Assembly (NCBI GenBank): GCA_025350915.1 | Contig: JANXWX010000041.1 | Span: 1 to 52,798, forward strand | DNA: 52,798 bases | Direction of reading: 5' to 3' | Source: Nitrosomonadales bacterium | GTDB lineage: Bacteria > Pseudomonadota > Gammaproteobacteria > Burkholderiales > Gallionellaceae | In this document: positions 1-9,535 of the stretch, piece by piece | Layout of the letters: the number at the start of each line of letters is the position of its first letter | How positions within the stretch are numbered: the first letter of the stretch is position 1 | Program-made: the position numbers and the translations under genes | The notes under the pieces: generated by a model | Database searches by the model: none | What the model was told of the DNA's origin: nothing | The model's input: the letters and a program-made list of their open reading frames with translations, nothing else

Positions 1-2
1 TC

Positions 3-350
3 GGATTAACGACGGTAATGGTGAGCCATGACATCAGTGAAGTTTATAAACTATCGCAACGGGTCTTGGTCATAGAGCAGGGGCGCATATCCAAACAGGG
101 ATCACCTGCCGATGTATTTAAGGCGGGCCAGGCTGATAAAACTAACGGTTCGGCAGGTAAATTTAGTTTCGCGGGCGAGGTGTTGGAAATTGAAACGGCC
201 GATGTGGTGTTTGCCGTAACGCTGTTGGTGGGAAATCAGGTCGTGCGGGTTATAGCAACATCTGATGAAGCCAAGAATTTGCGGCAGGGAGACAGAGTCA
301 TGCTGATGTCAAAGGCATTTAATCCGGTGCTGGTTTCAGTTAAGCCATAA
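3..350 (+). CDS. Molybdate-type ABC transporter ATPase, C-terminal part (cut by window edge)
   Basis: The reading frame is open to the left edge, so only the C-terminal ~115 residues are seen. They begin with the end of an ABC ATPase domain: the switch histidine in VSHDISEV, then LVIEQGRISKQGSP, typical of the D-loop/H-loop region. A TOBE/Mop-like beta domain follows (about residues 50-115, from FAGEVLEIE to the end). That arrangement is known from ModC, the cytoplasmic ATPase that powers molybdate uptake through ModB. Other importers such as sulfate or polyamine systems also carry TOBE domains, so the substrate is an inference. The gene ends 21 bases before msrA on the same strand and may be cotranscribed with it. 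The start and the Walker motifs lie outside the window. Confidence 0.72.
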   Translation, partial: GLTTVMVSHDISEVYKLSQRVLVIEQGRISKQGSPADVFKAGQADKTNGSAGKFSFAGEVLEIETADVVFAVTLLVGNQVVRVIATSDEAKNLRQGDRVMLMSKAFNPVLVSVKP

Positions 351-371
351 GGTTACTTAGAGGGTGATGTG

Positions 372-908
372 ATGAGCGATAAGCAGACAGCAACATTGGC
401 AGGCGGTTGTTTCTGGTGTCTGGAAGCAGTGTACGAACAGATGCGCGGAGTGGAAAAAGTAGTGTCAGGTTATATTGCCGGCGAAAAACCGAACCCCTCT
501 TACGAGGCGGTATGCGGTGGCAATACAGGTCATGCTGAAGCGGTGCAAATTACCTACAATCCGGCACAAGTGACATACGGTGAGCTGCTCTCGGTATTTT
601 TTACGATCCATGATCCCACTACGTTAAACCGGCAGGGTAATGACAAGGGTACGCAGTATCGGTCGGCGATTTACTTTCACAATGAAGACCAGCGCGCAGA
701 AGCGGCCGAGCTCATGCTGGAGCTCAGGAAGCAGCATGTTTTTCCTGATCCACTGGTGACGGAGCTGGTCTCCGCGTCAACTTTCTATCCGGCAGAGGAC
801 TATCACCAGCACTACTATGCCAATCATCCAGGCCAGGGGTATTGCCAGTTCGTTGTGGCGCCAAAGCTGGCTAAATTCAAACAACATTTTGCGTCAAAAA
901 TGAAGTAA
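372..908 (+). CDS. msrA: Peptide-methionine (S)-S-oxide reductase MsrA
   Basis: MsrA reduces methionine-S-sulfoxide in proteins and free methionine, repairing oxidative damage in the cytoplasm with thioredoxin as electron donor. The signature GCFWC with the catalytic first cysteine sits near residue 13. It is followed by the conserved blocks GHAEAVQITYNP, FFTIHDPTTLNRQGNDKGTQYRSAI and YHQHYYANHPGQGYC, the last carrying a possible resolving cysteine. At 178 residues it is a normal single-domain MsrA without a fused MsrB. I start at the ATG at 372 rather than the GTG at 369 because GAGGG at 360-364 is then correctly spaced. The ABC ATPase lies just upstream on the same strand. The large block of peroxide-defence genes is elsewhere (29-36 kb). 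Confidence 0.95.
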   Translation: MSDKQTATLAGGCFWCLEAVYEQMRGVEKVVSGYIAGEKPNPSYEAVCGGNTGHAEAVQITYNPAQVTYGELLSVFFTIHDPTTLNRQGNDKGTQYRSAIYFHNEDQRAEAAELMLELRKQHVFPDPLVTELVSASTFYPAEDYHQHYYANHPGQGYCQFVVAPKLAKFKQHFASKMK

Positions 909-1038
909 TGCAGCGTGACAGTGTGATTGATACGTAAAGTGAAAATAACTAGATGAAGGTTGTATTGTAATAATTATGTAGCATAAAAATGACAACATAC
1001 GCGTGCAGTCTTTGTGCCGACAATTCAAAGGTGACGAT

Positions 1039-1167
1039 ATGTATGATTTTGACATTTTTAAATTTGATTTAACAAGAGGCCGGTTGTCTGCAGTAACCAA
1101 CCTTCTTGTCAAAATGTTTTTTTCTGAGCGAGATGTTAAAGCGGAATACAACCGGGAACATGCTTAA
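1039..1167 (+). CDS. Possible small protein of 42 residues, unknown function
   Basis: ATG at 1039 is preceded by AAAGGTGAC at 1026-1034, a reasonable ribosome-binding site about 6 bases from the start. The frame reads MYDFDIFKFDLTRGRLSAVT and continues to a stop at 1165-1167. The product is mixed-charge with no signal peptide and no membrane segment. The N-terminus alternates aromatic residues with Asp (YDFDIFKFD), and the C-terminal third is polar (SERDVKAEYNREHA). I recognise no family. Support is limited to the Shine-Dalgarno-like site and the otherwise empty gap. It could be a chance frame. Confidence 0.35.
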   Translation: MYDFDIFKFDLTRGRLSAVTNLLVKMFFSERDVKAEYNREHA

Positions 1168-1258
1168 GGTTCACGCATCCACTGTGAACGCAGAGTTCTC
1201 AACATCCGCATTGCCAAGCTTAATTGCAGCAGTAATTTTTCTTTAGGCCGACTTTCTG

Positions 1259-1276
1259 CCAGTGCCGGCGCACTGG
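1259..1276 (-). terminator. GC-rich stem-loop downstream of pgi
   Basis: CCAGTGC (1259-1265) pairs with GCACTGG (1270-1276) around a CGGC tetraloop, 62 bases past the pgi stop. A clear T-run is missing on either strand, so this is a weak terminator or RNA 3'-end stabilising hairpin at best. Confidence 0.35.
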
Positions 1277-1337
1277 AGGAAAAATCGGAAAGGATAGTGA
1301 CAGATTGAGGAAAGTTGAACCCCGCTGACAGTATCTT

Positions 1338-2990
1338 TTACGTACGCGGCTGTCTATGAGTCTTGAAATAGTTGATGAGGCTATTGGTAGAGCAATCATG
1401 GCTATTAACAGGCTCTGCGCCTGCCAATTCAGGTTGTATTGCTTTGGCCAGTTGCTTACCCAGCTCAACGCCCCATTGGTCGAAGGAGTTGATATTCCAG
1501 ATTATGCCCTGCACAAAAACCTTGTGTTCGTAAAAGGCAATCAGGGAACCCAGCGTTTTGGGATCCAGCTTTTGCAACACAATCGAATTGCTGGGCTTGT
1601 TGCCGGGGAAGATTTTGTGCGGCAGTAATTGTTTAATCTGCTCTTCGTCAAGACCTTCTGCTTTCAATTCCGCAGTTACTTCCTGTGCATTTTTACCGCG
1701 CATCAATGCTTCGGTTTGGGCAAAGAAGTTTGCCAGCAGGATGGTTTGATGTTCACCGATAGGGTGTTTGTTTTCTATCATCGCGATGTAATCGGCAGGT
1801 ATCAACCGCTCGCTTTGATGAATTAACTGGAAGAAGGCATGCTGACCATTGGAGCCAAGCTCACCCCAGATGATGGGGCCGGTCGCGTAATCGACTGGAT
1901 TGCCCTCGCGATCTACGCGTTTGCCGTTACTTTCCATATCCAGTTGCCGAATATAGGCGGGTAATCTACGCAGGTATTGATCGTAGGGAATAATGGCATG
2001 TGTATCAGCATCAAAAAAATTGTTGTACCAGATGCCTATCATGCCCATGATCACGGGTAAATTTCTCTCAAGTGGCGCATGGAGAAAATGCTCATCCATT
2101 TCATGCGCACCCTGCAACAACTCTTCAAAGCGGCTCATGCCTGCAGCAATGACAATTGATAGTCCGATGGCAGACCATAATGAATATCGACCGCCAACCC
2201 AATCCCAGAATTCGAACATAAGCTCCGGGCTTATGCCAAATTTAATCACTTCTTCGGTGTTGGTTGAGATCGCAACAAAGTGCCGGGGAATTGCGCTCTC
2301 ATCTTTTGCGATGTTCATAAACCATTCACGCGCCGTGCGGGCATTAGTCATGGTTTCCTGTGTGGTAAAGGTTTTGGAAGCGATAATAAATAGCGTCGTC
2401 TCGGGATTCAAGTGACGATTCGTTTCAAACATTTGTGTGCTGTCGATGTTGGAAACGAAGTGGAAGTTGATATTGGGCCGTTGATAATCCAGTAGCGCCT
2501 CTGTCACCATCGCAGGCCCAAGATCAGAGCCACCAATGCCGATATTGACCACGTCAGTGATAGGTTTGCCACTAAAGCCTTTCCACTCGCCATTGCGCAC
2601 ATCGTTTGCAAATTTTTTCATGCGCCCAAGGACTTCATTGACTTCAGGCATGACGTTTTTATCTTCTACCAGGATCGGGCGGTTGCTCCGGTTACGCAGT
2701 GCGATGTGGAGTACGGACCGCTTCTCTGTGGTGTTGATAGCTTCACCCTGGAACATTTTATTCATCCAGCCTTTTACATCCCTTTCTTCGGCCAGTTTCA
2801 GCAGCAATCGTAGCGTTTCGTCGGTGATGCGATGTTTGGAATAATCAAACAGAATGTCGTTGAAAACGAGGGAGAACTTCTCAAAGCGTTTGGGGTCGGA
2901 TTCGAATAAATCGCGCATATGCGTGTCCGCAATAGTTTGTTGATGCGCTTTCAAGGCGAGCCAGGCTGGAGAGTTGCTAAGTTTTTGCAT
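1338..2990 (-). CDS. pgi: Glucose-6-phosphate isomerase
   Basis: Pgi interconverts glucose 6-phosphate and fructose 6-phosphate in glycolysis and gluconeogenesis, in the cytoplasm. The 550-residue product has the usual length of bacterial Pgi. Family blocks appear in order: [13 protein letters not shown] (phosphate loop, about residue 152), [15 protein letters not shown] (second PGI signature region, about 205), [27 protein letters not shown] (about 382, with the catalytic-region His and Glu), and [15 protein letters not shown] near the C-terminus (PGI signature with the active-site Lys). It is transcribed away from tig, and 358 bases separate the two starts. No strong Shine-Dalgarno precedes the ATG at 2990, but the N-terminus [13 protein letters not shown] is the expected one. 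Confidence 0.97.
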   Translation of the reverse strand: MQKLSNSPAWLALKAHQQTIADTHMRDLFESDPKRFEKFSLVFNDILFDYSKHRITDETLRLLLKLAEERDVKGWMNKMFQGEAINTTEKRSVLHIALRNRSNRPILVEDKNVMPEVNEVLGRMKKFANDVRNGEWKGFSGKPITDVVNIGIGGSDLGPAMVTEALLDYQRPNINFHFVSNIDSTQMFETNRHLNPETTLFIIASKTFTTQETMTNARTAREWFMNIAKDESAIPRHFVAISTNTEEVIKFGISPELMFEFWDWVGGRYSLWSAIGLSIVIAAGMSRFEELLQGAHEMDEHFLHAPLERNLPVIMGMIGIWYNNFFDADTHAIIPYDQYLRRLPAYIRQLDMESNGKRVDREGNPVDYATGPIIWGELGSNGQHAFFQLIHQSERLIPADYIAMIENKHPIGEHQTILLANFFAQTEALMRGKNAQEVTAELKAEGLDEEQIKQLLPHKIFPGNKPSNSIVLQKLDPKTLGSLIAFYEHKVFVQGIIWNINSFDQWGVELGKQLAKAIQPELAGAEPVNSHDCSTNSLINYFKTHRQPRT

Positions 2991-3348
2991 AGTTAGTTGT
3001 ATTTACTGTTGTTTGTAACTAATTGCTTGCTGTGGGTTGTAATTCAAAAGAGCAGCACAATATTACTTAATGATTGTTACAGTTATATTTTAATGCTAAA
3101 AGCCTGATTTACTCTGTTTTGGTATCTCAAATACTCGTATTAAATAAGTGTTGGGTCAATTAAACTTGATTTAAGAGGTATTTCTTGCAGATTAACGCCT
3201 GAAGTGAATATCCGCAATGCTTGCAGGGACTGGGACTTGTCCGTTGTGGATGTTTTTACCCCCTGATTCATGTATTATTGAGGCGTTCCGCAAAGGGAAA
3301 AAGTCCCTTTAGCGATTCATTTATCTAATATTTTCAAGGAAAGTTTGT
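2991..3348. promoter_or_regulatory. Divergent control region between pgi and tig
   Basis: This 358-base AT-rich region must carry promoters for both pgi and the tig-clpP-clpX genes. On the tig side, CTTGTCC at 3236-3242 and CCCCTGAT at 3260-3267 resemble a sigma-32 promoter, but the 17-base spacing is longer than usual, so this is only a weak candidate. TATTAT at 3273-3278 is a possible sigma-70 -10 box without a good -35. No coding frame is supported here. Confidence 0.4.
3289..3314 (+). other. Stem-loop in the tig leader
   Basis: CGC-AAAGGGA (3289-3298) pairs with TCCCTTT-GCG (3304-3310 and 3312-3314), with loop AAAAG and one bulged A. It lies 34 bases before the tig start codon, so it is probably in the 5' untranslated RNA. 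No T-run follows, so it is not an obvious terminator. Confidence 0.45.
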
Positions 3349-4656
3349 ATGACGAGTGTTGAAACCCTGAGTGCCCTGGAGCGCCGCATAAATGCCTCCA
3401 TTCCACAGCAACAGTTATTGGGCGAGGTGGCTGCTCGTATTAAACGTATTGGGCGCACGGCGAAAGTCCCCGGTTTCCGTCCGGGTAAAGTGCCTTTTAA
3501 AATTTTGGAACAGCAATATGGTACGCAAGCGCATCACGAAGTATTGGGTGATGAGTTGCAGCGTTCTTTCGCCGAGGCTGCACAGGCAAACAAACTGAAG
3601 GTTGCCAGCTATCCAAACTTTGAAATCATAACCAAGGATATGAGCGCGCCGCTGATTGAGTACAGCGCGACATTCGAAGTGTATCCTGATGTCGTGCTGG
3701 GTGATATCGGTACGGAATCAATAGAACGCATTACATTTACCATCAATGACTCAAACATTGACAGTACGATCGAGACGCTGCGCAAACAACGTGCTGTATT
3801 TGAACCTGCAAGCCGTGCGGCACAGAATGAAGATCAGGTGCGCATCGACTTTAGCGGTGTGTTGGATGGCGCCGTGTTTGACGGTGGTGAAGCCAAGGAT
3901 TTTGCGCTGGTGTTGGGTGTGGGTCGCATGTTGCCTGATTTCGAGAAAGGCATAATTGGCATGAAGGCGGGTGAAACCAAATCCTTCGAGATGACATTCC
4001 CCGATGACTATCATGGTAAGGATGTAGCGGGTAAAAAAGTCACGTTTACAATTGTGATGCATACGGTAGAAGCGCCTCGTTTGCCGGAAGTTGACGCTGA
4101 TTTTGTTAAAGGGCTGGGCATTGCTGATGGTGATGTGTCCATGTTGAAGAGTGAGATCAAATCCAATTTAAACCTGGAAGCCGAGCGTCGCATTAAGGTG
4201 CGCAATAAAGATAATGTCATGGATGTATTGCTGAAAATTGCTCAGCTGGAGGCGCCCAAGTCATTGGTGGAAAGCGAGTCTCAGCGCATCATGCAGCAAA
4301 CCCTGCAGGATATGCAGGGCCGCGGCGTAAACATTCCCAAGGGCATGAATCTACCGGCGACGATGTTTGCAGATCGTGCAGTCAAGCGTGTCAAGCTGGG
4401 TCTGATTCTGGAAGAGTTGGTTAAACAACACAATCTTGAAGCCAAGCCTGAGCAAGTCAAGGCGCTGATTAATGAACATGCACGTGGTTATGAGAAGCCG
4501 GAAGAGGTTGTTCGCTGGTATGCGGCGGAACCTTCACGTATGCGTGACGTTGAAAATTTGGCCCTGGAAGACAACGTTGTTAGCTGGGTGATGAGCCATG
4601 CCAAAGTAACGGATAAGGCGGTTGATTTTAATGAACTGATGGGGAATGATAAATGA
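3349..4656 (+). CDS. tig: Trigger factor, ribosome-associated chaperone and prolyl isomerase
   Basis: Trigger factor binds ribosomal protein L23 at the exit tunnel and shields nascent chains. The ribosome-docking signature GFRPGK is at residues 42-47. The central FKBP-type peptidyl-prolyl isomerase domain runs from about 155 to 240 ([41 protein letters not shown]). The C-terminal helical chaperone arms follow ([22 protein letters not shown] onward). The length of 435 is typical. AAGGAAAG at 3335-3342 precedes the ATG. The stop codon overlaps the clpP start by four bases (ATGA), implying translational coupling. This tig-clpP-clpX-lon order is common in proteobacteria. Confidence 0.97.
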   Translation: MTSVETLSALERRINASIPQQQLLGEVAARIKRIGRTAKVPGFRPGKVPFKILEQQYGTQAHHEVLGDELQRSFAEAAQANKLKVASYPNFEIITKDMSAPLIEYSATFEVYPDVVLGDIGTESIERITFTINDSNIDSTIETLRKQRAVFEPASRAAQNEDQVRIDFSGVLDGAVFDGGEAKDFALVLGVGRMLPDFEKGIIGMKAGETKSFEMTFPDDYHGKDVAGKKVTFTIVMHTVEAPRLPEVDADFVKGLGIADGDVSMLKSEIKSNLNLEAERRIKVRNKDNVMDVLLKIAQLEAPKSLVESESQRIMQQTLQDMQGRGVNIPKGMNLPATMFADRAVKRVKLGLILEELVKQHNLEAKPEQVKALINEHARGYEKPEEVVRWYAAEPSRMRDVENLALEDNVVSWVMSHAKVTDKAVDFNELMGNDK

Positions 4657-5282
4657 TGCAAAGCACGACACCGCAACAATCTGTAGAGCCGCAAAACCTG
4701 GGCATGATACCAATGGTGATCGAGACCAGCGGTCGGGGAGAGCGTGCTTATGATATCTATTCGCGCCTGTTGAAAGAGCGTGTAATTTTTCTGGTGGGAC
4801 CGATCAATGATGCAGTGGCTAACGTGGTCGTGGCGCAATTGCTGTTTCTGGAATCAGAAAATCCGGATAAAGAAATTTCTCTTTATATCAATTCACCGGG
4901 CGGTTCCATTTCTTCGGGTATGGCTATCTACGACACGATGCAATTTATCAAGCCGAATGTGTCTACGCTTTGTATCGGTATGGCGGCTTCGATGGGTGCA
5001 TTTCTGTTGCAGGCGGGAGCCAAAGGCAAGCGTTTTGCGTTGCCCAACTCAACCGTCATGATTCACCAGCCACTGGGCGGTTTTCAGGGGCAGGCGTCTG
5101 ATATCGAGATTCATGCAAAATATATACTGAGTTTGCGTGAACGCTTGTACAAACTGATGTCTGAGCATACTGGACGCACGGTAGAAGAAATTTCGCGTGA
5201 TAGTGAACGTGATAATTTCCTTACTGCCGCTGATGCGGTCGAGTATGGTTTGATTGATCAGGTTTTGGAAAAACGCGTATAA
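4653..5282 (+). CDS. clpP: ATP-dependent Clp protease proteolytic subunit
   Basis: ClpP is the serine peptidase that forms double heptameric rings and degrades substrates unfolded by ClpX or ClpA. The catalytic triad is complete: Ser113 in GMAASMGAF, His138 in MIHQPLGG and Asp187 in SERDNF, each offset by +2 from E. coli numbering as I recall it. A short N-terminal propeptide of about 15 residues is likely. The start overlaps the tig stop (ATGATG at 4653-4658), so either of two adjacent ATGs may be used. clpX follows after 45 bases. Confidence 0.97.
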   Translation: MMQSTTPQQSVEPQNLGMIPMVIETSGRGERAYDIYSRLLKERVIFLVGPINDAVANVVVAQLLFLESENPDKEISLYINSPGGSISSGMAIYDTMQFIKPNVSTLCIGMAASMGAFLLQAGAKGKRFALPNSTVMIHQPLGGFQGQASDIEIHAKYILSLRERLYKLMSEHTGRTVEEISRDSERDNFLTAADAVEYGLIDQVLEKRV

Positions 5283-5327
5283 ATATTATTTAATATGTTG
5301 CCGATAACGCTACAAGTGAGGTCATAA

Positions 5328-6587
5328 ATGTCGTCGGATAAAAATAAGAGTGACAAGTTGTTGTATTGCTCGTTTTGCGGAAAAAACCAGCATGAAGTGC
5401 GCAAGCTGATTGCGGGTCCGTCTGTATTTGTATGCGACGAGTGCATTGCACTGTGTAATGACATTATCCGTGAAGAATCTCAAAGTTCTGATGAAGTTGG
5501 CAAGCTGGATAAATCCGACTTGCCCGTTCCGCATGAAATACGCGCAAGCCTCGATGAGTATGTAATCGGCCAGGAGCAGGCGAAAAAAATCCTTTCAGTC
5601 GCGGTATATAACCATTACAAACGTTTAAAGAGTAATGACAACGACGGCGTTGAGTTATCCAAGAGCAATATTTTACTGTTAGGACCTACAGGCTCCGGCA
5701 AAACATTGCTTGCACAGACTTTGGCCAGGTTGTTGAATGTTCCGTTTGTGATGGCTGATGCGACCACGCTGACAGAGGCGGGCTATGTTGGTGAAGACGT
5801 AGAAAATATCGTGCAGAAGTTGTTAATGGCATGTGACTATGATGTTGAGAAAGCACAGCGCGGCATTATTTATATTGATGAGATAGACAAGATTTCGCGC
5901 AAGTCAGATAACCCATCCATCACGCGTGACGTTTCAGGTGAGGGTGTGCAACAGGCATTGCTTAAGCTGATTGAAGGCACCAAGGCATCAATACCGCCAC
6001 AGGGTGGACGTAAACACCCCAATACTGAATTTTTACAGGTAGACACGACGAATATCCTGTTTATATGTGGCGGCGCGTTTGACGGACTTGATAAGGTCAT
6101 CCGTAATCGTTCTGAAAAAGCCGGCATTGGATTTGGCGCAAAAGTAATCAACCGTGACGACCGCAAAGGTGTCGGTGCGGTATTACGGGAAGTTGAACCT
6201 GAAGACTTGATCAAGTTCGGTTTGATACCTGAATTTGTGGGCCGTTTACCTGTGGTTGCAACATTGGAGGAGCTGGATGAAGCTGCCTTGATACAGATAT
6301 TGACCGAGCCTAAAAATGCATTGACCAAACAGTATCAAAAACTGTTTACCATGGAAGGTGTTGAGCTTGAGTTTCATGAGGGCGTGCTGCACACCATCGC
6401 CAAAAAAGCATTGGCTCGCAAAGCCGGTGCGCGTGGTTTGCGTTCGATTCTTGAACACGCCTTGCTCGACATTATGTTTGATTTGCCTTCGCTGGATAAT
6501 GTCAGCAAGGTTGTACTGGATGCAAATGGTCCGAATGGTGAAATTAAGCCTATCGTGATGTATGCGGATGCAACAAAAGCAGCTTGA
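5328..6587 (+). CDS. clpX: ATP-dependent Clp protease ATP-binding subunit ClpX
   Basis: ClpX is the hexameric AAA+ unfoldase that recognises tagged substrates and feeds them to ClpP. The N-terminal zinc-binding domain has four cysteines at residues 14, 17, 36 and 39 (CSFC...CDEC). The AAA+ module shows Walker A GPTGSGKT (about 118), the pore loop GYVGED, Walker [11 protein letters not shown] and the sensor-2 region [10 protein letters not shown]. The IGF-type loop that docks onto ClpP is represented by the segment around KAGIGFGAK. The length of 419 is normal. Weak spacing signals (ACAAGTGAGG) precede the ATG at 5328. Confidence 0.97.
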   Translation: MSSDKNKSDKLLYCSFCGKNQHEVRKLIAGPSVFVCDECIALCNDIIREESQSSDEVGKLDKSDLPVPHEIRASLDEYVIGQEQAKKILSVAVYNHYKRLKSNDNDGVELSKSNILLLGPTGSGKTLLAQTLARLLNVPFVMADATTLTEAGYVGEDVENIVQKLLMACDYDVEKAQRGIIYIDEIDKISRKSDNPSITRDVSGEGVQQALLKLIEGTKASIPPQGGRKHPNTEFLQVDTTNILFICGGAFDGLDKVIRNRSEKAGIGFGAKVINRDDRKGVGAVLREVEPEDLIKFGLIPEFVGRLPVVATLEELDEAALIQILTEPKNALTKQYQKLFTMEGVELEFHEGVLHTIAKKALARKAGARGLRSILEHALLDIMFDLPSLDNVSKVVLDANGPNGEIKPIVMYADATKAA

Positions 6588-6671
6588 CGGCAAGACTTAA
6601 AATTTTGATCTGACCTTGTGATCTGGATTTAAATTTTAAAACTGTTTGTATTTATTACGTTAGACGTGGGG

Positions 6672-6699
6672 CTTGAATAAGTCTGAATAGTCCCCACAT
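6672..6699 (+). promoter_or_regulatory. Sigma-32 (heat-shock) promoter of lon
   Basis: CTTGAAT (6672-6678), a 13-base spacer, then CCCCACAT (6692-6699) match the RpoH consensus CTTGAAA-N(11-16)-CCCCATNT closely. The predicted transcript starts near 6706, about 29 bases before the lon ATG. lon is a classical heat-shock gene, so motif and context agree. Confidence 0.75.
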
Positions 6700-6734
6700 T
6701 ATTTCCAATTATTAACTTAATAAAGAACCCTGCC

Positions 6735-9149
6735 ATGTCTGAAGAACTCGATATTACTACCCCCGGCCTGTATCCCTTGCTGCCATTGCGAGACGTGGTG
6801 GTGTTCCCGCATATGGTCATACCGCTCTTTGTTGGGCGGGCTAAATCGATCAAGGCGCTTGAGTCTGCGATGGAAGCCGGAAAAAGCATCGTCTTGGTTG
6901 CGCAAAAATCTGCGGCCAAGGATGAGCCTTCCATAGAGGATATGTATCGCATCGGCAGCATCGCGAATATTTTGCAGATGTTGAAACTGCCCGATGGGAC
7001 AGTCAAAGTATTGGTCGAAGGTACGCAACGTGCAAAGGTTATGCACATTCTGGATGACAAGTTGCATTTTGATGCCGAGATTGAGTTGATTCCGGTAGAT
7101 GAAGGCGCCGGCGCAGAAGTTGAAGCGATGCGCCGCGCGCTGATCAATCAATTTGACCAGTACGTAAAACTCAACAAGAAAATTCCGCCTGAAATTCTTA
7201 CCTCCTTGGCAGGCATTGATGATGCTGGCCGTCTGGCTGATACGATCGCTGCGCACCTGCCGTTGAAGCTGGAACAAAAGCAGGAAGTGCTGGAGATTTT
7301 TGATGTACGCAAGCGCTTGGAACATCTGCTGGGTCTGCTGGAAGCCGAGCTGGATATCTTGCAGGTTGAAAAACGTATCCGCGGCCGTGTCAAACGCCAG
7401 ATGGAAAAAAGCCAGCGCGAGTATTACCTGAATGAGCAGGTAAAAGCGATTCAGAAAGAACTGGGTGACGGTGAAGAAGGTGCGGACATTGAAGATCTTG
7501 AGAAGAAGATCAAGGCTGCACACATGCCCAAAGAAGCCCGCATCAAGGCAGAAAATGAATTAAAAAAATTGCGCCTGATGTCTCCCATGTCGGCTGAAGC
7601 GACGGTGGTGCGTAACTATATTGATGTGCTGGTCGGTCTGCCCTGGAAGAAAAAAACCAAGATTAATAATGATCTGAAATCAGCGGAAGCGGTGTTGGAA
7701 GCGGATCACTACGGCCTGGAAAAAGTTAAAGAGCGCATTGTGGAATATCTGGCAGTGCAACAACGTGTCGACAAGATGAAGGCACCTATTCTTTGTCTGG
7801 TAGGGCCACCTGGAGTTGGTAAAACATCGTTGGGTCAATCCATAGCACGTGCTACAGGGCGCAAATTTATGCGTATGTCACTGGGTGGTGTGCGTGATGA
7901 GTCCGAAATACGCGGGCATCGCCGTACCTATATTGGCTCTATGCCGGGCAAAATTTTGCAAAACATGACCAAGGTCGGCGTTAAGAACCCGTTGTTCCTG
8001 CTGGATGAAGTGGACAAGATGGGCATGGATTTCCGTGGCGACCCTTCATCTGCGTTGCTGGAAGTACTCGATCCCGAGCAGAACCATACATTTGTCGATC
8101 ACTATGTCGAGGTTGAATACGATCTGTCCGATGTGATGTTTGTGGCAACTGCCAACAGCATGAATATCCCCGGTCCATTATTGGATCGTATGGAAATCAT
8201 CCATGTATCAAGCTATACGGAAGACGAAAAGGTCAACATTGCGATACGTTATTTGATTCCCAAGGCATTAAAAAATAATGGCCTGAAGGAAGAGGAAATT
8301 AATATATCCGAAGCGGCGATACGCGACATCCTGCGTTACTACGTCAGAGAAGCCGGTGTACGCGGACTGGATAGAGAGCTTTCAAAGATTTGCAGAAAAG
8401 TTGTTAAAGCACAGGCGATTAAAAGCCGGTCAAGCAAGGTAATGATTAACGCACGCAACCTGGATAAATATTTGGGTGTTCGTCATTACAGTTATGGTAT
8501 TGCAGAAAAAGTGAATCAGGTCGGTCAGGTTACCGGTTTGGCCTGGACTGAAGTTGGCGGTGAATTGTTGACTATAGAAGCTGCAGTATTATCAGGGAAA
8601 GGAAAGATCACTACGACCGGTAAGTTGGGCGAGGTGATGCAGGAGTCGATCCAGGCAGCATTGAGCGTAGTACGCAGCAGGGCTCGTAGTCTGGGCATCG
8701 TCGATACTTTCTACGAAAAAAGCGATATACATATTCACTTGCCTGAAGGTGCGACACCCAAAGATGGCCCCAGTGCGGGTGCCGGTATCTGCACAGCGAT
8801 GGTCTCTGCGTTAACCGGTATACCGGTGAGAGCCGATGTGGCGATGACGGGCGAGATTACGTTGCGCGGCGAAGTGCTGCCTATCGGCGGGTTGAAGGAA
8901 AAGTTACTTGCCGCACAACGCGGCGGTATAAAAGTTGTGTTAATCCCACAGGAAAATGTAAAAGATTTAATTGAAATTCCCGACAACATTAAAAATAAAC
9001 TTGAAATTCATCCTGTAAAATGGATAGATCAAGTGTTGGAAATAGCACTTGAAACAAAACCTGTCGCATTACCGGAAGAAAAACCGGTTGCCCCTGCGGT
9101 AGCCGCAATCAGTGAAGTGGCCAGTTCTGCATTGTCAGTAAAGCATTAA
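6735..9149 (+). CDS. lon: ATP-dependent Lon protease
   Basis: Lon is a homo-oligomeric cytoplasmic protease with ATPase and peptidase in one chain. It removes misfolded proteins and some short-lived regulators. Order of domains: N-terminal substrate-binding domain (about 1-210, starting [20 protein letters not shown]), coiled-coil helical region, AAA+ module with GPPGVGKTS (about 355) and Walker [10 protein letters not shown], then the C-terminal protease domain. The catalytic dyad is Ser680 in PKDGPSAGA and Lys723 in GGLKEK, with the E. coli spacing of 43. The tail beyond about 775 is a low-complexity Ala/Pro/Val extension. Its own sigma-32-like promoter lies just upstream, 147 bases after clpX. 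Confidence 0.97.
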   Translation: MSEELDITTPGLYPLLPLRDVVVFPHMVIPLFVGRAKSIKALESAMEAGKSIVLVAQKSAAKDEPSIEDMYRIGSIANILQMLKLPDGTVKVLVEGTQRAKVMHILDDKLHFDAEIELIPVDEGAGAEVEAMRRALINQFDQYVKLNKKIPPEILTSLAGIDDAGRLADTIAAHLPLKLEQKQEVLEIFDVRKRLEHLLGLLEAELDILQVEKRIRGRVKRQMEKSQREYYLNEQVKAIQKELGDGEEGADIEDLEKKIKAAHMPKEARIKAENELKKLRLMSPMSAEATVVRNYIDVLVGLPWKKKTKINNDLKSAEAVLEADHYGLEKVKERIVEYLAVQQRVDKMKAPILCLVGPPGVGKTSLGQSIARATGRKFMRMSLGGVRDESEIRGHRRTYIGSMPGKILQNMTKVGVKNPLFLLDEVDKMGMDFRGDPSSALLEVLDPEQNHTFVDHYVEVEYDLSDVMFVATANSMNIPGPLLDRMEIIHVSSYTEDEKVNIAIRYLIPKALKNNGLKEEEINISEAAIRDILRYYVREAGVRGLDRELSKICRKVVKAQAIKSRSSKVMINARNLDKYLGVRHYSYGIAEKVNQVGQVTGLAWTEVGGELLTIEAAVLSGKGKITTTGKLGEVMQESIQAALSVVRSRARSLGIVDTFYEKSDIHIHLPEGATPKDGPSAGAGICTAMVSALTGIPVRADVAMTGEITLRGEVLPIGGLKEKLLAAQRGGIKVVLIPQENVKDLIEIPDNIKNKLEIHPVKWIDQVLEIALETKPVALPEEKPVAPAVAAISEVASSALSVKH

Positions 9150-9297
9150 TTTATAAAAGTTTCATCGTGAACTAAAGGAAAGTGCGTCTGCTAGATTTTT
9201 GCGGGTAATAATAAAATTTTTAACCGGCTAGGATATGAATTTGCTGGTAGTTAATAATTTCTTCTATTGCATGCTGGTAATATTTAAAAAAGTCTTG

Positions 9298-9303
9298 TAG
9301 AAT
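9298..9303 (+). promoter_or_regulatory. Likely -10 box of the tRNA operon
   Basis: TAGAAT, preceded by TGT, is followed by a GC-rich discriminator (GCGCGGC) directly before tRNA-Val. That arrangement is usual for stringently controlled stable RNA promoters. The matching -35 (TGGTAA at 9275-9280) is poor. Confidence 0.4.
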
Positions 9304-9316
9304 GCGCGGCTTCTTT

Positions 9317-9392
9317 GGGTGATTAGCTCAGCTGGTAGAGCACCGCCCTTACAAGGCGATTGTCGGCGGTTCGATCCCGTCATCACCCACCA
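9317..9392 (+). tRNA. tRNA-Val (anticodon TAC)
   Basis: A full 76-base cloverleaf. The acceptor stem GGGTGAT pairs with ATCACCC, the D-arm contains AGCTCAGCTGGTAGAGC, the anticodon loop is CTTACAA with TAC at 9350-9352, and the T-arm is GGCGGTTCGATCCCGTC. The 3' ACCA is encoded in the DNA. A second tRNA follows after 7 bases. Confidence 0.97.
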
Positions 9393-9399
9393 AAGTTTT

Positions 9400-9476
9400 G
9401 GAGTGGTAGTTCAGTTGGTTAGAATACCGGCCTGTCACGCCGGGGGTCGCGGGTTCGAGTCCCGTCCACTCCGCCA
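9400..9476 (+). tRNA. tRNA-Asp (anticodon GTC)
   Basis: A 77-base cloverleaf. GGAGTGG pairs with CCACTCC, the anticodon stem CCGGC/GCCGG encloses loop CTGTCAC with GTC at 9434-9436, and the T-arm contains GGGTTCGAGTCCC. The encoded 3' end is GCCA. It is probably cotranscribed with tRNA-Val and processed from one precursor. Confidence 0.97.
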
Positions 9477-9480
9477 AATT

Positions 9481-9506
9481 AAGGTGAACGCGAGTTCGCC
9501 TTTTTC
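9481..9506 (+). terminator. Terminator after the tRNA pair
   Basis: AAGGTGAAC (9481-9489) pairs with GTTCGCCTT (9494-9502) through one wobble pair, with loop GCGA and a following T-run. It sits four bases past tRNA-Asp and ahead of ppiD. Confidence 0.75.
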
Positions 9507-9535
9507 GTTTATTAAAATCCATCAGGTGGCTTACT

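Larger units (their letters stand above)
909..1337. other. 429-base gap between msrA and pgi
   Basis: Convergent region between msrA (plus) and pgi (minus). It holds one plausible small gene at 1039-1167 and a GC-rich stem-loop at 1259-1276, both listed separately. A minus-strand frame across 894-1151 has no family resemblance and no ribosome site, and I do not call it. Confidence 0.5.

Noticed and set aside
6717-7523. Minus-strand frame of 268 codons over the lon N-terminus
   Set aside because: The Phe/Gln-rich product has no domain, and lon is unambiguous on the other strand.
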